A DNA stretch of 64,000 nt. Source: Streptomyces sp. NBC_00659 (GTDB lineage Bacteria > Actinomycetota > Actinomycetes > Streptomycetales > Streptomycetaceae). Position numbers and translations under genes: made by a program. Below are positions 16,938 through 26,174 of this stretch, one piece after another. The notes below the pieces were generated by a model. It was given only the letters and a program-made list of their open reading frames with translations, ran no database searches and was not told the origin of the DNA. Location of the stretch: contig NZ_CP109031.1 in assembly GCF_036226925.1 (NCBI RefSeq), positions 9,300,001 to 9,364,000 of the forward strand. The letters run 5' to 3'. Numbering within the stretch: the stretch's first letter is position 1; every line of letters starts with the position of its first letter.

Positions 16938-17609
16938 ATGCCCACACTGCTCCATCTCGACTCCAGCCCCCGCCAGGGCTCGGTCTCCCGCCAGATCTCG
17001 GGCGAGTTCGCGGAGGCCTGGCGCAAGACCAACCCCGACGGCAGTTACGTCTACCGTGACCTGGCCGCCGACCCCGTACCGCACGTCGACCACGCGCAGA
17101 TCGAGGTCATGCACCGCCTGGAGGCGGAGGGCGTGCGCGACCTCGAGGCGGCCCGCGAGGCGGCGCGGACGCCCGAGGAGGCGGCGAGCTGGGCGGTGAC
17201 CTGGCCGCTGATCGAGGAGCTCCTCGCGGCCGACACGATCCTGCTCGGCGTGCCGATGTACAACTTCTCGGTGCCGTCCACGTTCAAGGCGTGGTTCGAC
17301 CGCGTCCTGATCGCGCCGCTGATCGCCGACCCGGCCACCGGCCAGGGCCCGCTCTCCGGCAAGAGGGTCGTCGTGGCCTCCGCGCGCGGCGGCGCCTACG
17401 GGCCGGGCACGCCCCGCCACGACTTCGACCACCAGGAGCCGTATCTGAAGGCGGCGCTCAGCATGGTGGGCCTCGCCTCCGACCTGACGTTCCTGCACGC
17501 GGAGCTGACCAAGTCGGCGCACGTGCCCCGGCTCCTCCAGTTCAAGGAGATGGCGGCCACGTCGTACCAGGCGGCGATCGACGGCGCCCGCACGCACGGC
17601 GAGGCCTGA
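16938..17609 (+). CDS. FMN-dependent NADH-azoreductase / flavodoxin-fold quinone reductase
   Basis: The start at 16938 (ATG, MPTLLHLDSSPRQGSVSRQI) is preferred over upstream in-frame codons because the AzoR family begins with this first strand and phosphate loop. 223 residues. The LLGVPMYNFSVPSTFKAWFD segment is the FMN-isoalloxazine-binding motif, and ASARGGAYGPGTPRHDFDHQ, then EPYLKAALSMVGL, follow as in AzoR. Family knowledge: two-electron reduction of azo dyes and quinones with NADH in a homodimer; a quinone-stress role is plausible beside a cluster that should make a quinone. Divergent LysR suggests inducible expression. Confidence 0.88.
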   Translation: MPTLLHLDSSPRQGSVSRQISGEFAEAWRKTNPDGSYVYRDLAADPVPHVDHAQIEVMHRLEAEGVRDLEAAREAARTPEEAASWAVTWPLIEELLAADTILLGVPMYNFSVPSTFKAWFDRVLIAPLIADPATGQGPLSGKRVVVASARGGAYGPGTPRHDFDHQEPYLKAALSMVGLASDLTFLHAELTKSAHVPRLLQFKEMAATSYQAAIDGARTHGEA

Positions 17610-17639
17610 CAGCCCCCGGTAAGTCCCCGGAAACCGCTC

Positions 17640-18962
17640 TCAGCGCAGCGGGAAGTTGCGGTCGAAGACGTTTTCCGGGTCGTACCGCGTCTTGAGCGCG
17701 CGCAGCCGGGTCAGGGCCGGCTCGGGGAACGCCTCGGCGAGGACCTCGGGGGAGCGGCGGGTGTCGAAGCTGAGGTACATGCCGTTCACCTCCGCGGCGA
17801 GCCGTGCCCAGTGGGCGTCGAGGGAGCGCACCCGTTCGGGCACGGTCGCGGAGAGCAGCTGGAAGTTCTGGGTGCGGTGGGCGTAGGCGGTGGCCGATGG
17901 ACTGATGTCGTTGACCGCGCCGCCCACCGAACGGAACTGCCCCATCAGTACCTGCCCGGACACCAGCGCGTCCGCGAGGGAGCGGGCGGTGTGCGTGGAG
18001 ACGCGGTCGAGCAGTCCGGAGCGGGTGGCGCCCAGGCCCTGCCCGTGGTGCGGGGCGCCGCCGACCGGCATCAGCGCCGGGTACGGGGCGAGCACCGCCT
18101 CCTGGCGCAGCAGCGGGCCCAGGCCCAGCAGGGGAGTCAACACCCGCTGGGCGGCGTCCGGTCGGTCTCCTGCGTAGACCGCGGCGACGTGGGCCATGGC
18201 CGGGCGGCCCGGTGCGGCGGGCATGAGGGTGAGGAAGCTCGTGAGCTCGCGGGGCGCGGCATCGAGGACGGCTCCCCACTCCTCGACGAGCGACGCGGTG
18301 TCCCGCGCGTCGAAGACCAGGTTGGCGAAAACGACATCGCCGGTCTCGGACGCCTCCAGCTCCACCGCCGTTACGACGCCGAAGTTGCCGCCCGCGCCCC
18401 GGACCGCCCAGAACAGGTCGGGGTGGTGCTCCGCGTCGGCGCGGACGAAAGTGCCGTCGGCCAGGACTATTTCGACGGCCGTCACATGGTCGATGGTCAG
18501 CCCGTCCCGCCGCGCGAACCAGCCCATGCCGCCCGCGGTGACCAGCCCGCCCACGCCCACGTCGCCGGTGTCTCCGGAGCTGATGGCGAGCCCGTGCGGG
18601 GCGAGGATCTGCGCAACCCTTCCCCAGCGGGCACCCGCGCCGATCCGGACCCGGCGTCGCGTCCGGTCCAGCACCGCGACGTCGTCGAGGCGGGAGACGT
18701 CAACGACGACACCGCCGTCGTTGGTCGACCGTCCGCTGATGCCGTGCCCGCCGCTGCGCACGGACACCACTGTGCCCCTGGTGCGGGCGTACGCCAGTGC
18801 CACGGCCGTCTCCTCCACGCTCTCGGGGAAGATCACCGTGGCCGGGGCGCCCCGGTGCACGTATCCGTGGCGCACCCGCTCGTAGCGGGCGTCGGACGGC
18901 AGGACCGTCCGGCCGGTGAGGGACGGGGGTAACGCGACGTGGGTGAAGCTCTGTTCCGTCAT
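17640..18962 (-). CDS. FAD-linked (BBE-like) oxidoreductase
   Basis: 440 residues. The PCMH-type FAD domain has VVSVRSGGHGISGRS, where His73 is the usual site of 8-alpha-histidyl FAD attachment, then SSGDTGDVGVGGLVTAGGMG and LFWAVRGAGGNFGVVTAVEL. The Cys used for bicovalent flavinylation in berberine-bridge enzymes is absent (GDTGDVG), so a single covalent link is expected. The C-terminal YDPENVFDRNFPLR is the BBE signature end. No signal peptide. It overlaps the upstream shortened TetR gene by four bases (ATGA). Substrate unknown; relatives oxidise sugars, alkaloids or polyketides. Confidence 0.88.
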   Translation of the reverse strand: MTEQSFTHVALPPSLTGRTVLPSDARYERVRHGYVHRGAPATVIFPESVEETAVALAYARTRGTVVSVRSGGHGISGRSTNDGGVVVDVSRLDDVAVLDRTRRRVRIGAGARWGRVAQILAPHGLAISSGDTGDVGVGGLVTAGGMGWFARRDGLTIDHVTAVEIVLADGTFVRADAEHHPDLFWAVRGAGGNFGVVTAVELEASETGDVVFANLVFDARDTASLVEEWGAVLDAAPRELTSFLTLMPAAPGRPAMAHVAAVYAGDRPDAAQRVLTPLLGLGPLLRQEAVLAPYPALMPVGGAPHHGQGLGATRSGLLDRVSTHTARSLADALVSGQVLMGQFRSVGGAVNDISPSATAYAHRTQNFQLLSATVPERVRSLDAHWARLAAEVNGMYLSFDTRRSPEVLAEAFPEPALTRLRALKTRYDPENVFDRNFPLR

Positions 18963-19342
18963 GACGGGGAGGTCCCTTCGGAGGACTCAGGAGGACCGAC
19001 GGGCTCGAGGAGGCACCGGAGAGTGCGCGTCAGGTACGCCACGAGCCGCTCCGGCATGGTCTCGGGCGGGCCGGGCAGCAGTTCGGGCAGGTCTCGGGGT
19101 GGTCCGGGCACGGCCGCGAGGAACAGCCGCTCCTTCGAGCCGAAGTGCCGCATGACCAGACCGTGAGTGACACCGGCCCGCCCGGCGATCTTCCGGATGA
19201 TGGTACGGGTGTAGCCCCGCTCGGCGAACGCGGCCCACGCCGCCTCCGGAATCGCCTCGCGGTGGGCCTCGGGGGCGCGGACGCGTTTCCTGACTACGGC
19301 AGGGGCGCCGGGAGGTTCCTTACTGATCCTCTTAACGTACAT
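18959..19342 (-). CDS. Short TetR-family regulator, ligand domain truncated
   Basis: 127 residues. The N-terminal HTH is complete (AAWAAFAERGYTRTIIRKIA, then GRAGVTHGLVMRHFGSKERL), but the TetR ligand and dimer domain is cut to about 50 residues (family norm 180-220). It ends SSEGTSPS with a TGA overlapping the ATG of the FAD oxidase. An internal deletion that fused the shortened reading frame onto the oxidase start is likely. With little dimer interface left, repression may be lost and the oxidase expressed without its inducer. A broken IS630 lies just upstream, within 10 bases of the start. Confidence 0.7.
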   Translation of the reverse strand: MYVKRISKEPPGAPAVVRKRVRAPEAHREAIPEAAWAAFAERGYTRTIIRKIAGRAGVTHGLVMRHFGSKERLFLAAVPGPPRDLPELLPGPPETMPERLVAYLTRTLRCLLEPVGPPESSEGTSPS

Positions 19343-19349
19343 CTGGTCA

Positions 19350-20260
19350 TTACTGAGGTTGCGGCCGTGGTGTCGTCAAGGTGAGGCCGGTTTCGGCGAG
19401 GCATCCGTCGATGAGATTGCTGCGGTACTGGATCTGGCGGAGACCGTGCCGGAGCGTGCGCATGAGGTGGTCTGGGTCGGTGAAGGCGGTGTTTGCCTGG
19501 CTGCTGCGTCGCAGTAGTGACCAGATGCCCTCGACGGGGTTGAGGTCGGGTGCGTAGCCGGCAGGAAGTAGCGGCTGATCCAGTCGTGGGTGTCGATGAA
19601 CTGCCGCATTCGGCGGTCCTTGTGGACATTGAGGTTGTCCCGGACGAGCACGATGGGTGCGCCGAGTTGCTGGTGGGCGTCGATGAGGAGATCGCGGTAG
19701 TCGGTCCAGGTGAAGCTGCGTCTGCCGCCCCGTTTGTGATCGACGTGGCGTTTGGGCCGGTAGGTCAGGCGTGTGCGTTCGCCGTGCTTGTAGCAGGCGA
19801 GCGCGGCGATGGAGATGCGGCGCTGGAAGCGTCCGCGCACCCGGATGACGGGTGTGTGTCCGCGCCTGGCCCAGGTGCGGGTGGTGGGCGGCGTCATCGG
19901 GAAGCCGGCCTCGTCTTCGAAGCAGAGCCAGGCCCCGAGCGCCGCCACGGTGCTTCCACCTGGGGTCAGGTCTCCTTCACCCAGCCGGTGACGGCTTTTT
20001 CGTTGCGCTCCAGTGCGCGGCGGGCGGGGACCTGGTGGCTGAAGCCGTGCCGGTGCAGCATCTGCGCGATGGCCGACAGCGTCATGCTCTTGTGGAACCG
20101 GTGCCCGATCAGCGTCTTGATCCGCGACAGCGTCCAGGTCTGGTCCGGCCAGCCGCCCCGGCGACAACACGCCTCAAAGGTCAGTAACGCACGGGCGCCA
20201 GCGGCCTCCACCGCGGCAAGGAGGCCGGCATCTGGACTGGAATAGAGCTGCTCGGAGGGC
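19350..20260 (-). pseudogene. IS630-family transposase, two frameshifts
   Basis: Three frames on the minus strand together rebuild an IS630 transposase. The N-terminal part has TWTLSRIKTLIGHRFHKSMT and QVPARRALERNEKAV. A central frame has CFEDEAGFPMTPPTTRTWAR (first Asp) and VLVRDNLNVHKDRRM (second Asp). The C-terminal frame has YAPDLNPVEGIWSLLRRS (catalytic Glu), ending at TAA 19350-19352. Frame changes fall near 19970 and 19557. All three acidic residues survive, but no single product can be made. Confidence 0.8.
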
Positions 20261-21066
20261 TGCGCTATTACAGGGCCCGGCTCGCGTGCACGGAACGCGA
20301 AGAGCAACAAGAAACATACTCCATCCAGCAATAGCTGGACATTTGCGCCCCCAGCGGAAAATTCCGGACACCAATATAGAAGTTCGGAGTCGGTGCCGCA
20401 GCGGATCGGCAAACCCTATATTTCTCGTAGATCATGCGTGATTCCCGAAGCATCTTGCGTGTCATATCCCGCGATGGTCCCAGAGAATGGGCCCGGCCGA
20501 GTTCGAGCCGTTCCCAGGGCCGCCTCCCCATCAGCCGGAGCCGTCGAGTTCTTCACGAGAGTGAGGGTCCCTGAGCAGGGCTGGGGCCACGTACGGCTGA
20601 TGGGGTGGTGCGCCCGCGAGCGCTTCCATCAGGTCGCCGGGTGATCCTGCCGCGGCTCGATGCCGCCGGACAGACCTTCGGGGGCGCCGGTCAGACCCTC
20701 GGCCGCGCCCTCTGCGCCGCCGCGCGGGTGTCAGCAGGTCGAATCGGCCGGCACTCCTCGGGGCCGCGGCGCGCGCAGCCGTGTCCGCGCTGCCCGTACG
20801 GTCAGCGCGGACACGGCCCTGCAGCTCCTCAGGGAGGCGCACGGTGAGCTGGACGCCGGCCCCAGGCCGTTCGCGGCCTTCCTGGACGTCTCCGGCATAG
20901 GGGCCCCGACCGCGGCGTTCACCGCTGCCGAGGCCCATATGCCCTCTGCCGCCCAGCAGTTCGCAGCCCTGGCCGAACAGACCGCAGCCCGCCTTGTCCG
21001 TGGCCGCGGGCAAGGAGCTGTCGCCGGCGCAGTGCGTGTTGTACGCGGGTGTTGCCGGGCCCTGAG
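20261..21066. other. Intergenic stretch, no recognisable gene
   Basis: Around 20330-20480 the sequence is poorer in G+C than its surroundings. From 20660 to 21060 the plus strand has coding-like periodicity (ADTALQLLREAHGELDAGPR, AQQFAALAEQTAARLV), but no start signal or family I recognise. Possibly decayed coding sequence. It lies downstream of the subtilase gene, which ends at 21067 from the opposite strand. Confidence 0.4.
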
Positions 21067-22866
21067 CTAGAAGGTCAGGTTCCAGGCGTCGATCTTGCCT
21101 GTGTCGGAGGCGGCGTTGTCGTTGACGCGCAGCTTCCAGGTGCCGTTCGCGGCCTCCGAGGAGGCGTTTACGGTGTAGGTCTGGGCGATGTTGTCGGCGC
21201 TGCCGCCGGCGTGGTTGTGCAGCGTGTAGACGGTGCCGTCCGGCGCCACCAGGTCGACCTTCAGGTCACCGATGTAGGTGTGCTTGATGTCCACACCCAC
21301 CTTGAGGGTGGCCGGGGCGTTGCCGGTCACGCCGGTTATGGCGATCGGGCTCTCCACGGTCGCGTTGTCGTTGATGGCGAAGTCCGCGAGGTTCTCGAAG
21401 TACTTGCCGGGCGGCGGGGTGGTCCCGACGGCCTTGAGAGCGTCGACTTGTCCTTCGCCGAAGAACGAATTGTTGGCCGTCGTGCCCGTGCAGCGGCTGT
21501 CCGCGGGGCAGGCGATGTCGTTGGCCTGGGCGGCCAGCTTGGCGCGGATCTGCGCCGGGGTGATGCCCGGGTTGGCGCTGGCGATGAGTGCCGCCACGCC
21601 GACCACGTGCGGGGTGGCCATCGAGGTGCCGCTCTTGCTGCCGTAGCCGCCGCCGGGGACGGTGGAGTACACGCTGCTGCCCGGCGCCGCAACGTCGATG
21701 ACGCCCTGCCCGTAGTTGGAGAACGAGGCCTTGGTGACACCCGTGCCGTTGGCCGCGACCGTGACCACGCCCGGCAGCTCGGTCGGGATGTCGAGGCAGG
21801 CGTTGGTGATCGTGCGGGTTACCGGCGTCGAGTCGTTCGGGCTCGCGGAGTCGGTCGTCTTGTGGGCGAGGTCGTAGTTCTCGTTGCCCGCGGCGGCGAT
21901 CTGGAGGGAGCCCTTGCCCTCGGCGTACTCCTGGGCGCGCTTGACGCCCTCGATGATGGCGGCCTGGTCGATGTTGTCCGGGCAGTTGAACTGCCACGGG
22001 TCCGTGTAGTAGCTGTTATTGGTGACCTTGAAGCCGTGGTCACCGGCCCAGACGAAGCCGCAGATGGTGTTCTCGGCGAAGAAGAAGGAGTTGCCCGGCT
22101 CAGCGACCCGGACCGCGGAGATCTTCACGCCGGGGGCCACGCCGACGACGCCCTTGCCGTTCTTGGCCGCGGCGATGGTGCCCGCTACGTGGGTGCCGTG
22201 CGTGTCGACGTCCCGCCAGGCGCCGACACGGGTGTCGGGCTTGCCGTAGGCGCAGGAGACCGAGTCGGCCGCGTTGAAGTTGGGCGCCAGGTCCTGGTGC
22301 TGGTCGTCCACACCGGTGTCCAGGATGCCGACCGTGACGGAGGCGGAGCCCGGGTTCACGGCCCAGGCCTGGTCGGCCTTGATCTGGCTCATGTCGGCCC
22401 GGACCGGTTCTCCGGCCGGGGTCGAGGCCTGGGCCGGATTGGCCGGGAGCGCCGGGTTGTAGGCGTCGGCCGGGACGTCCGAGGTGCGCGTGGCGCCGAC
22501 CTGCTGCACGCCGGCGACGCCGCGCATGGTGGCGGCGAATTCGCTGGACGCCGAGTGGGCGACGATCACGCCGATGGCGTCGAAGTTCGAGAAGACGGTG
22601 CCGCCGTTGGCCGCGATCGCGGAGCGGACCGCCGAACTGTCACCGGGGGCGGTGATCACGAGGTAGGCACGCGTGCCGGCCGCCCAGGTCGCACTCTGGG
22701 AAGCCGGCACGGCGGCCGGAGCGTGGGCCTTGGCGGCCGGCGTGGTGGAGGGGCCGACGGGGAGCGTGCCCGCGAGGGCGCCCGGGGCGCCGAACGCGAG
22801 GGCGGCGCCGAGCGTGGCCGCCAGGACCAGCGTGCGTCTAGTCCGGCTGGATGTGTGGGGTATCAA
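21067..22866 (-). CDS. Secreted S8 serine protease with C-terminal P domain
   Basis: A TTG start at 22866 is chosen because GGAGG lies five bases upstream and the product then opens with a signal peptide (SSRTRRTLVLAATLGAALAF, then GAPGALA). 599 residues: an inhibitor_I9-like propeptide (to about 150), then the subtilase catalytic domain with Asp183 (GILDTGVDD), His223 (DTHGTHVAGT) and Ser415 (SGTSMATPH), and a proprotein-convertase P domain from about residue 500 (AINDNATVESPIAITGVTG, HTYIGDLKVDLVAPDGTVYT). All catalytic residues are present. Extracellular broad-specificity protease by family; P domains stabilise the mature enzyme. Confidence 0.92.
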   Translation of the reverse strand: MIPHTSSRTRRTLVLAATLGAALAFGAPGALAGTLPVGPSTTPAAKAHAPAAVPASQSATWAAGTRAYLVITAPGDSSAVRSAIAANGGTVFSNFDAIGVIVAHSASSEFAATMRGVAGVQQVGATRTSDVPADAYNPALPANPAQASTPAGEPVRADMSQIKADQAWAVNPGSASVTVGILDTGVDDQHQDLAPNFNAADSVSCAYGKPDTRVGAWRDVDTHGTHVAGTIAAAKNGKGVVGVAPGVKISAVRVAEPGNSFFFAENTICGFVWAGDHGFKVTNNSYYTDPWQFNCPDNIDQAAIIEGVKRAQEYAEGKGSLQIAAAGNENYDLAHKTTDSASPNDSTPVTRTITNACLDIPTELPGVVTVAANGTGVTKASFSNYGQGVIDVAAPGSSVYSTVPGGGYGSKSGTSMATPHVVGVAALIASANPGITPAQIRAKLAAQANDIACPADSRCTGTTANNSFFGEGQVDALKAVGTTPPPGKYFENLADFAINDNATVESPIAITGVTGNAPATLKVGVDIKHTYIGDLKVDLVAPDGTVYTLHNHAGGSADNIAQTYTVNASSEAANGTWKLRVNDNAASDTGKIDAWNLTF

Positions 22867-23036
22867 TGCGTCCTCCGGAGACGGCCCGGCCGTGCTGAGG
22901 GCACCGGCGGGGCCGTACGAAACGAGTGGTGGATGCAAGATGTCAGGCGCGTGCTCCCGTACGGAAGTACCTTTCCGTGCAGGAGCGTTATAGGGGAATG
23001 GCTGAAAAGAGACACACTCCGGGCATCGGGGGGTCG

Positions 23037-23300
23037 GGATCCACCGGGAGCTCGGCGACGTCGACCGCGCCCTGGCGTACGCCGCCGACCTGGTGCCGGC
23101 CGTACTGCCCGCACCAGAGCGCCGGACCCGCGCGGCGACCGACACCGCCCGCGCCCTGGTGGCCGTCGGCGACGTGCCAGCTACATCCGTCCAGCTGCAA
23201 CTCGTGGAGCGGACCGCGCCGCGGCCTCATCTGCCGGCGGCGTCTCGACAGGCCCGAATCGTGAGGGTTCAGAAGGGGAGCGGTTCGGCGTCCAGTGACT
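23037..23300 (+). pseudogene. C-terminal fragment of a TPR-type (XRE) regulator
   Basis: The plus strand reads HRELGDVDRALAYAADLVPA, then ATDTARALVAVGDVPATSVQ and LQLVERTAPRP. This is the terminal TPR helices of Streptomyces HTH/TPR regulators (pattern RGD..RAL..A... and ARA...GD...A...L...ER.AP). The N-terminal HTH is absent. The fragment runs into unrelated sequence before the IS at 23497. Confidence 0.5.
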
Positions 23301-23496
23301 CCGTGTATCCCGGGGCCCACCGCCCGGGGACGGTCTCGCAGATCGCCTCCAAGTCGGCCCTGGACGTGCAGCCATGGCGCGCTAGCGGGTGTCGGCAAAA
23401 GCCCAGGGGGCTGGGAGCTGGAGACAACGGACGGCCTCCTGGCGTCTCCTGTCGGGAGCCCGATCGTTGTCCGGGGTGAAGTGCCGGGCCAGAGAG

Positions 23497-24523
23497 GGCT
23501 TACGAGTTGGTGCGTGATAGCGGGTGGGCATGCTCTGCTGGTGAGGGGCATGGTCGATCGGGCGGTGTTGGCGCATCCGTTGTTCACGGGCATATCGATG
23601 GTGCATCTGGCGTCGCTGGTTGAGGAGTTGGCCCGTCCCTGGGCAGCTGCGGCGGAGGGCCGCCGGGGGCGAGTGCGTGGTGGAGTGCGAAGGCTTGCGC
23701 CTGGTGCGGGTGCTCAGTACCGGCTGGTGTTCGTGGACCGACTGGTGGTCACCCTGATCCACCTGCGGCACGATCTGCCGCACGCGGTTCTGGGTGTGCT
23801 GTTCGGTGTCGATCGCTCGACGGTCACCCGGGCTGTCGGTGAGGTGCGCCGATTGCCGGCGGAGCGGGGCCTCGCTGTTCCTGACCGTCCTGGCCTGCGG
23901 CTTCGAACGCTGGAGGATGTGTTCTCTTATGCCCGGGTCGAGGGCGTCGAGCTGCGGCTGGACGCCACCGGGATCCAGGTTCGACGGCCGGCCGCGGGCC
24001 GGGGTGGCAGGCGGGCATTCGTGTCGAGCAAGAAGAAGCAGAACACGATGAAGGCAACTGTCATCGCCGACCACCAGGGCCGCACCCTGTGGGCCGATGG
24101 CCTGCGGCCGGGACGCATGCACGATGCGACCGTGGCACGTGTTGCGGGTATCACCAGTTGCTTCCACCACTTCGACCTGGTCGAAGTGTTACTCGACGAC
24201 GGTTACCTGGGCCTGAGCCGTGACCATCCTGGTCAGGTACTCACCCCGCCCAGAAAGCCGCGGCCCGGAGCACTGCCTGGCAGAGTCGAACAATGGGAAC
24301 ACGATCGGCACGACCACTCATCCGACCGCATCACCGTCGAGCACGCCCTGGCTGATCACAAACGCTGGAAGCAACTGATGCGCTGGACCCACCGCCGGGA
24401 TCGCCTGTCCGACACCTACCGAGCCATCGCAAGCCTTGTCTCCGACCGCACCGCCATGACCTGAAAGTGACCGTGAGCAGGGCAAACACGCCTCACCCGC
24501 TATCACGCACCAACTCGTAAGCC
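23497..24523 (+). mobile_element. Intact IS with perfect 30-bp terminal inverted repeats
   Basis: GGCTTACGAGTTGGTGCGTG continuing to 23526 is repeated exactly in inverted form at 24494-24523. The 1,027-bp element holds one intact transposase gene. The perfect repeats and open frame point to a recent or still active insertion. No clear target duplication is visible (flanks GAG and ACT). Confidence 0.9.
23550..24464 (+). CDS. IS5-like (HARBI1/DDE_Tnp_4-type) transposase, 304 aa
   Basis: An ATG at 23550 with GAGGGG upstream. The N-terminal HTH region (LPHAVLGVLFGVDRSTVTRA) precedes a DDE core: ELRLDATGIQVRRP (first Asp), SSKKKQNTMKATVIADHQGR, VEVLLDDGYLGLS (second Asp) and SDRITVEHALADHKRWKQLM (Glu). 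It ends in a TGA at 24462, well inside the right terminal repeat. The reading frame is open further upstream through the left terminal repeat, but that part is IS end sequence. It catalyses transposition of its own element. Confidence 0.9.
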   Translation: MVDRAVLAHPLFTGISMVHLASLVEELARPWAAAAEGRRGRVRGGVRRLAPGAGAQYRLVFVDRLVVTLIHLRHDLPHAVLGVLFGVDRSTVTRAVGEVRRLPAERGLAVPDRPGLRLRTLEDVFSYARVEGVELRLDATGIQVRRPAAGRGGRRAFVSSKKKQNTMKATVIADHQGRTLWADGLRPGRMHDATVARVAGITSCFHHFDLVEVLLDDGYLGLSRDHPGQVLTPPRKPRPGALPGRVEQWEHDRHDHSSDRITVEHALADHKRWKQLMRWTHRRDRLSDTYRAIASLVSDRTAMT

Positions 24524-24719
24524 ACTGCTACGCAACTATCGTCGTTCGGGTCTGCCGCACTGGTCATCCTCCACATCGAGCACGACCGCACCACGTGACA
24601 ACTATCCGTAGTCAAAACCTTGCGCGGAATGGGCCAGTAGCCCCGTGCGCACAACGGCTCGCCATACGATCCGCCGTCATCAGAGACGGCCTTGGTTCGA
24701 CACCTGAACTTGTGCCAAG

Positions 24720-25334
24720 TCACCGGCTTTCTGGGATGTCGGTCGGCCATACCGCTTCTAGGCCGTGGTCGGTGGCGTAGAACAGGTATGGCCGCAACTC
24801 GGGGGCGTATTCCAGGTCGCGGCGCAGCGCGTACAAATGAGCCGACCTCGCCGCCAGGAACGGTTGGGTAGCGAGCAGGCCCCTGAGATCCCCGAACCGC
24901 CAATCCACAGCCAGCAGCTTCCTTGCCCGTACCAGCAGCTGAACTCCATCGACCGGAATCCTGCCTACATAGACGTCGGCGGTTGGCGACAGTTCTGGCT
25001 CCGGGTCGGGAGGCAGGGCGAAACCGGAACGCAACCACACCTCGAACACCGGGGCAGCAACATCGAGGTCGACTTCGCCGAGACCGCCCAGGTCGGCCCA
25101 AAACACCGGGCCGCCGCCGTCGTCGCACCTGAGGAAGAATCCCCGATCGCCTTCTTGGCCGATCATGAGGTAGCCCGTGAGCCACTCGCCGATGCCGTAG
25201 GTCGTGTTGCGCTCCAGCAGGGATTCCAGGCAGTACATGACCACTCCATCGGCGACGGCGTCGTCGGTGACCGACGCCAACCATCGCTGGTAAGCGGCAT
25301 CCGTCCGGGAAATGAGTTGCTCGACCATCTCCAC
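24720..25334 (-). CDS. SMI1/KNR4 (SUKH)-like hypothetical protein
   Basis: 204 residues, soluble. The central portion GYLMIGQEGDRGFFLRCDDG, GPVFWADLGGL and APVFEVWLRSGFALP follows the SUKH pattern: an IG-D/E-G-G strand, a strand holding the displayed residue, a D-hydrophobic-G turn, then the SF-EWL helix near the end. The N-terminal third is helical. SUKH proteins include many toxin immunity proteins, but no toxin gene is next to it. Start at 25334 (ATG) or 25328. It is divergent from the next gene. Family assignment is tentative. Confidence 0.5.
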   Translation of the reverse strand: MEMVEQLISRTDAAYQRWLASVTDDAVADGVVMYCLESLLERNTTYGIGEWLTGYLMIGQEGDRGFFLRCDDGGGPVFWADLGGLGEVDLDVAAPVFEVWLRSGFALPPDPEPELSPTADVYVGRIPVDGVQLLVRARKLLAVDWRFGDLRGLLATQPFLAARSAHLYALRRDLEYAPELRPYLFYATDHGLEAVWPTDIPESR

Positions 25335-25562
25335 CGCCGGCTCCTACCTGTCATCACCAGGCGCGGGCACGCCTGCACCGGCTAGCCCCAACCCGACATC
25401 CCAGAATCCAACACCGTAGCCCGAACCGCACCGCAGGAGTCATCATTAAGGCTGCCGCTGGACGCCGTATCCGTTCCCGCCGATGTTCCGGAACCGCTGG
25501 TCACCGAGTGGCGATGGCGGGCGGCCAAGCACCTTCAGGGCGCCATCGCCGCCGAGGAGAAA

Positions 25563-26174
25563 ATGGGCAAGGAAGGCCGAGCAGGCGAGGTTCTGGCCCA
25601 GGTCACCGAGATGGCCACCCGGCTGCTGCCGACGAAGGAGGAGGTCGGGCGCACGACGGCCAACGACGGGGCGCTGCGGCTCCTGGCCCAGGCCCACTGG
25701 GCGGAGGGCTGGCTCCACCAGCTCACCGGGCGCGCAGCCCGATGGGTGGACAAGGACGCCCTGGAGAAAATGGCCTGGCTTCTGAGCGAGACCCTCGCCG
25801 ACTGGTCGCAGCGTGCCGCCGAGGCCATCGCCGCCGACCGGGCCAAAGGACATGGGCCGCCCGCCACCGCCGAAGTCACCCGGGTCCTGACCCGGGTCGT
25901 GCTCTCCTTCAAGGACGAGCTGGTGCGCGACAGCCCGCTGGCGCCCTTCGCTCGCGCCTGCAGGGAACTACGGCTGCCCGTGGTCCCGGACGGTAAGGGC
26001 CGCTACGGCCGGGTGGACGTGGTGATCTGGGTGCCCGGCGGGCCGAACTTCGTGATCGAGATCGACTCCGCGCCGAACCCGGGTTCTGCCGAGAAGCTCG
26101 CCTTCGCCCTCCTCACCGTAACCGGCCGGGTCAACCTGGCCGCAGCCGTCGACCACTACCGGTCACCGACCTGA
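25563..26174 (+). CDS. Hypothetical protein with possible nuclease-like C-terminus, 5' end uncertain
   Basis: The first ATG in frame is 25563 (203 residues), but the frame stays open back to 25386 and the stretch from about 25450 (PLDAVSVPADVPEPLVTEWR, then WRAAKHLQGAIAAEEK) looks translated although it has no ATG, GTG or TTG. So the true start is either non-standard (CTG) or lost. The N-terminal half is helical. The end reads YGRVDVVIWVPGGPNFVIEI, then DSAPNPGSAEKLAFA, a D...E-x-D strand pattern seen in restriction-endonuclease-like folds, which is only suggestive. Its stop abuts the stop of the convergent LysR gene. Confidence 0.55.
   Translation: MGKEGRAGEVLAQVTEMATRLLPTKEEVGRTTANDGALRLLAQAHWAEGWLHQLTGRAARWVDKDALEKMAWLLSETLADWSQRAAEAIAADRAKGHGPPATAEVTRVLTRVVLSFKDELVRDSPLAPFARACRELRLPVVPDGKGRYGRVDVVIWVPGGPNFVIEIDSAPNPGSAEKLAFALLTVTGRVNLAAAVDHYRSPT

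Noticed and set aside
20660..21060. Plus-strand frame after the subtilase as a gene
   Set aside because: Coding periodicity is seen in more than one frame and no motif or start signal supports it.
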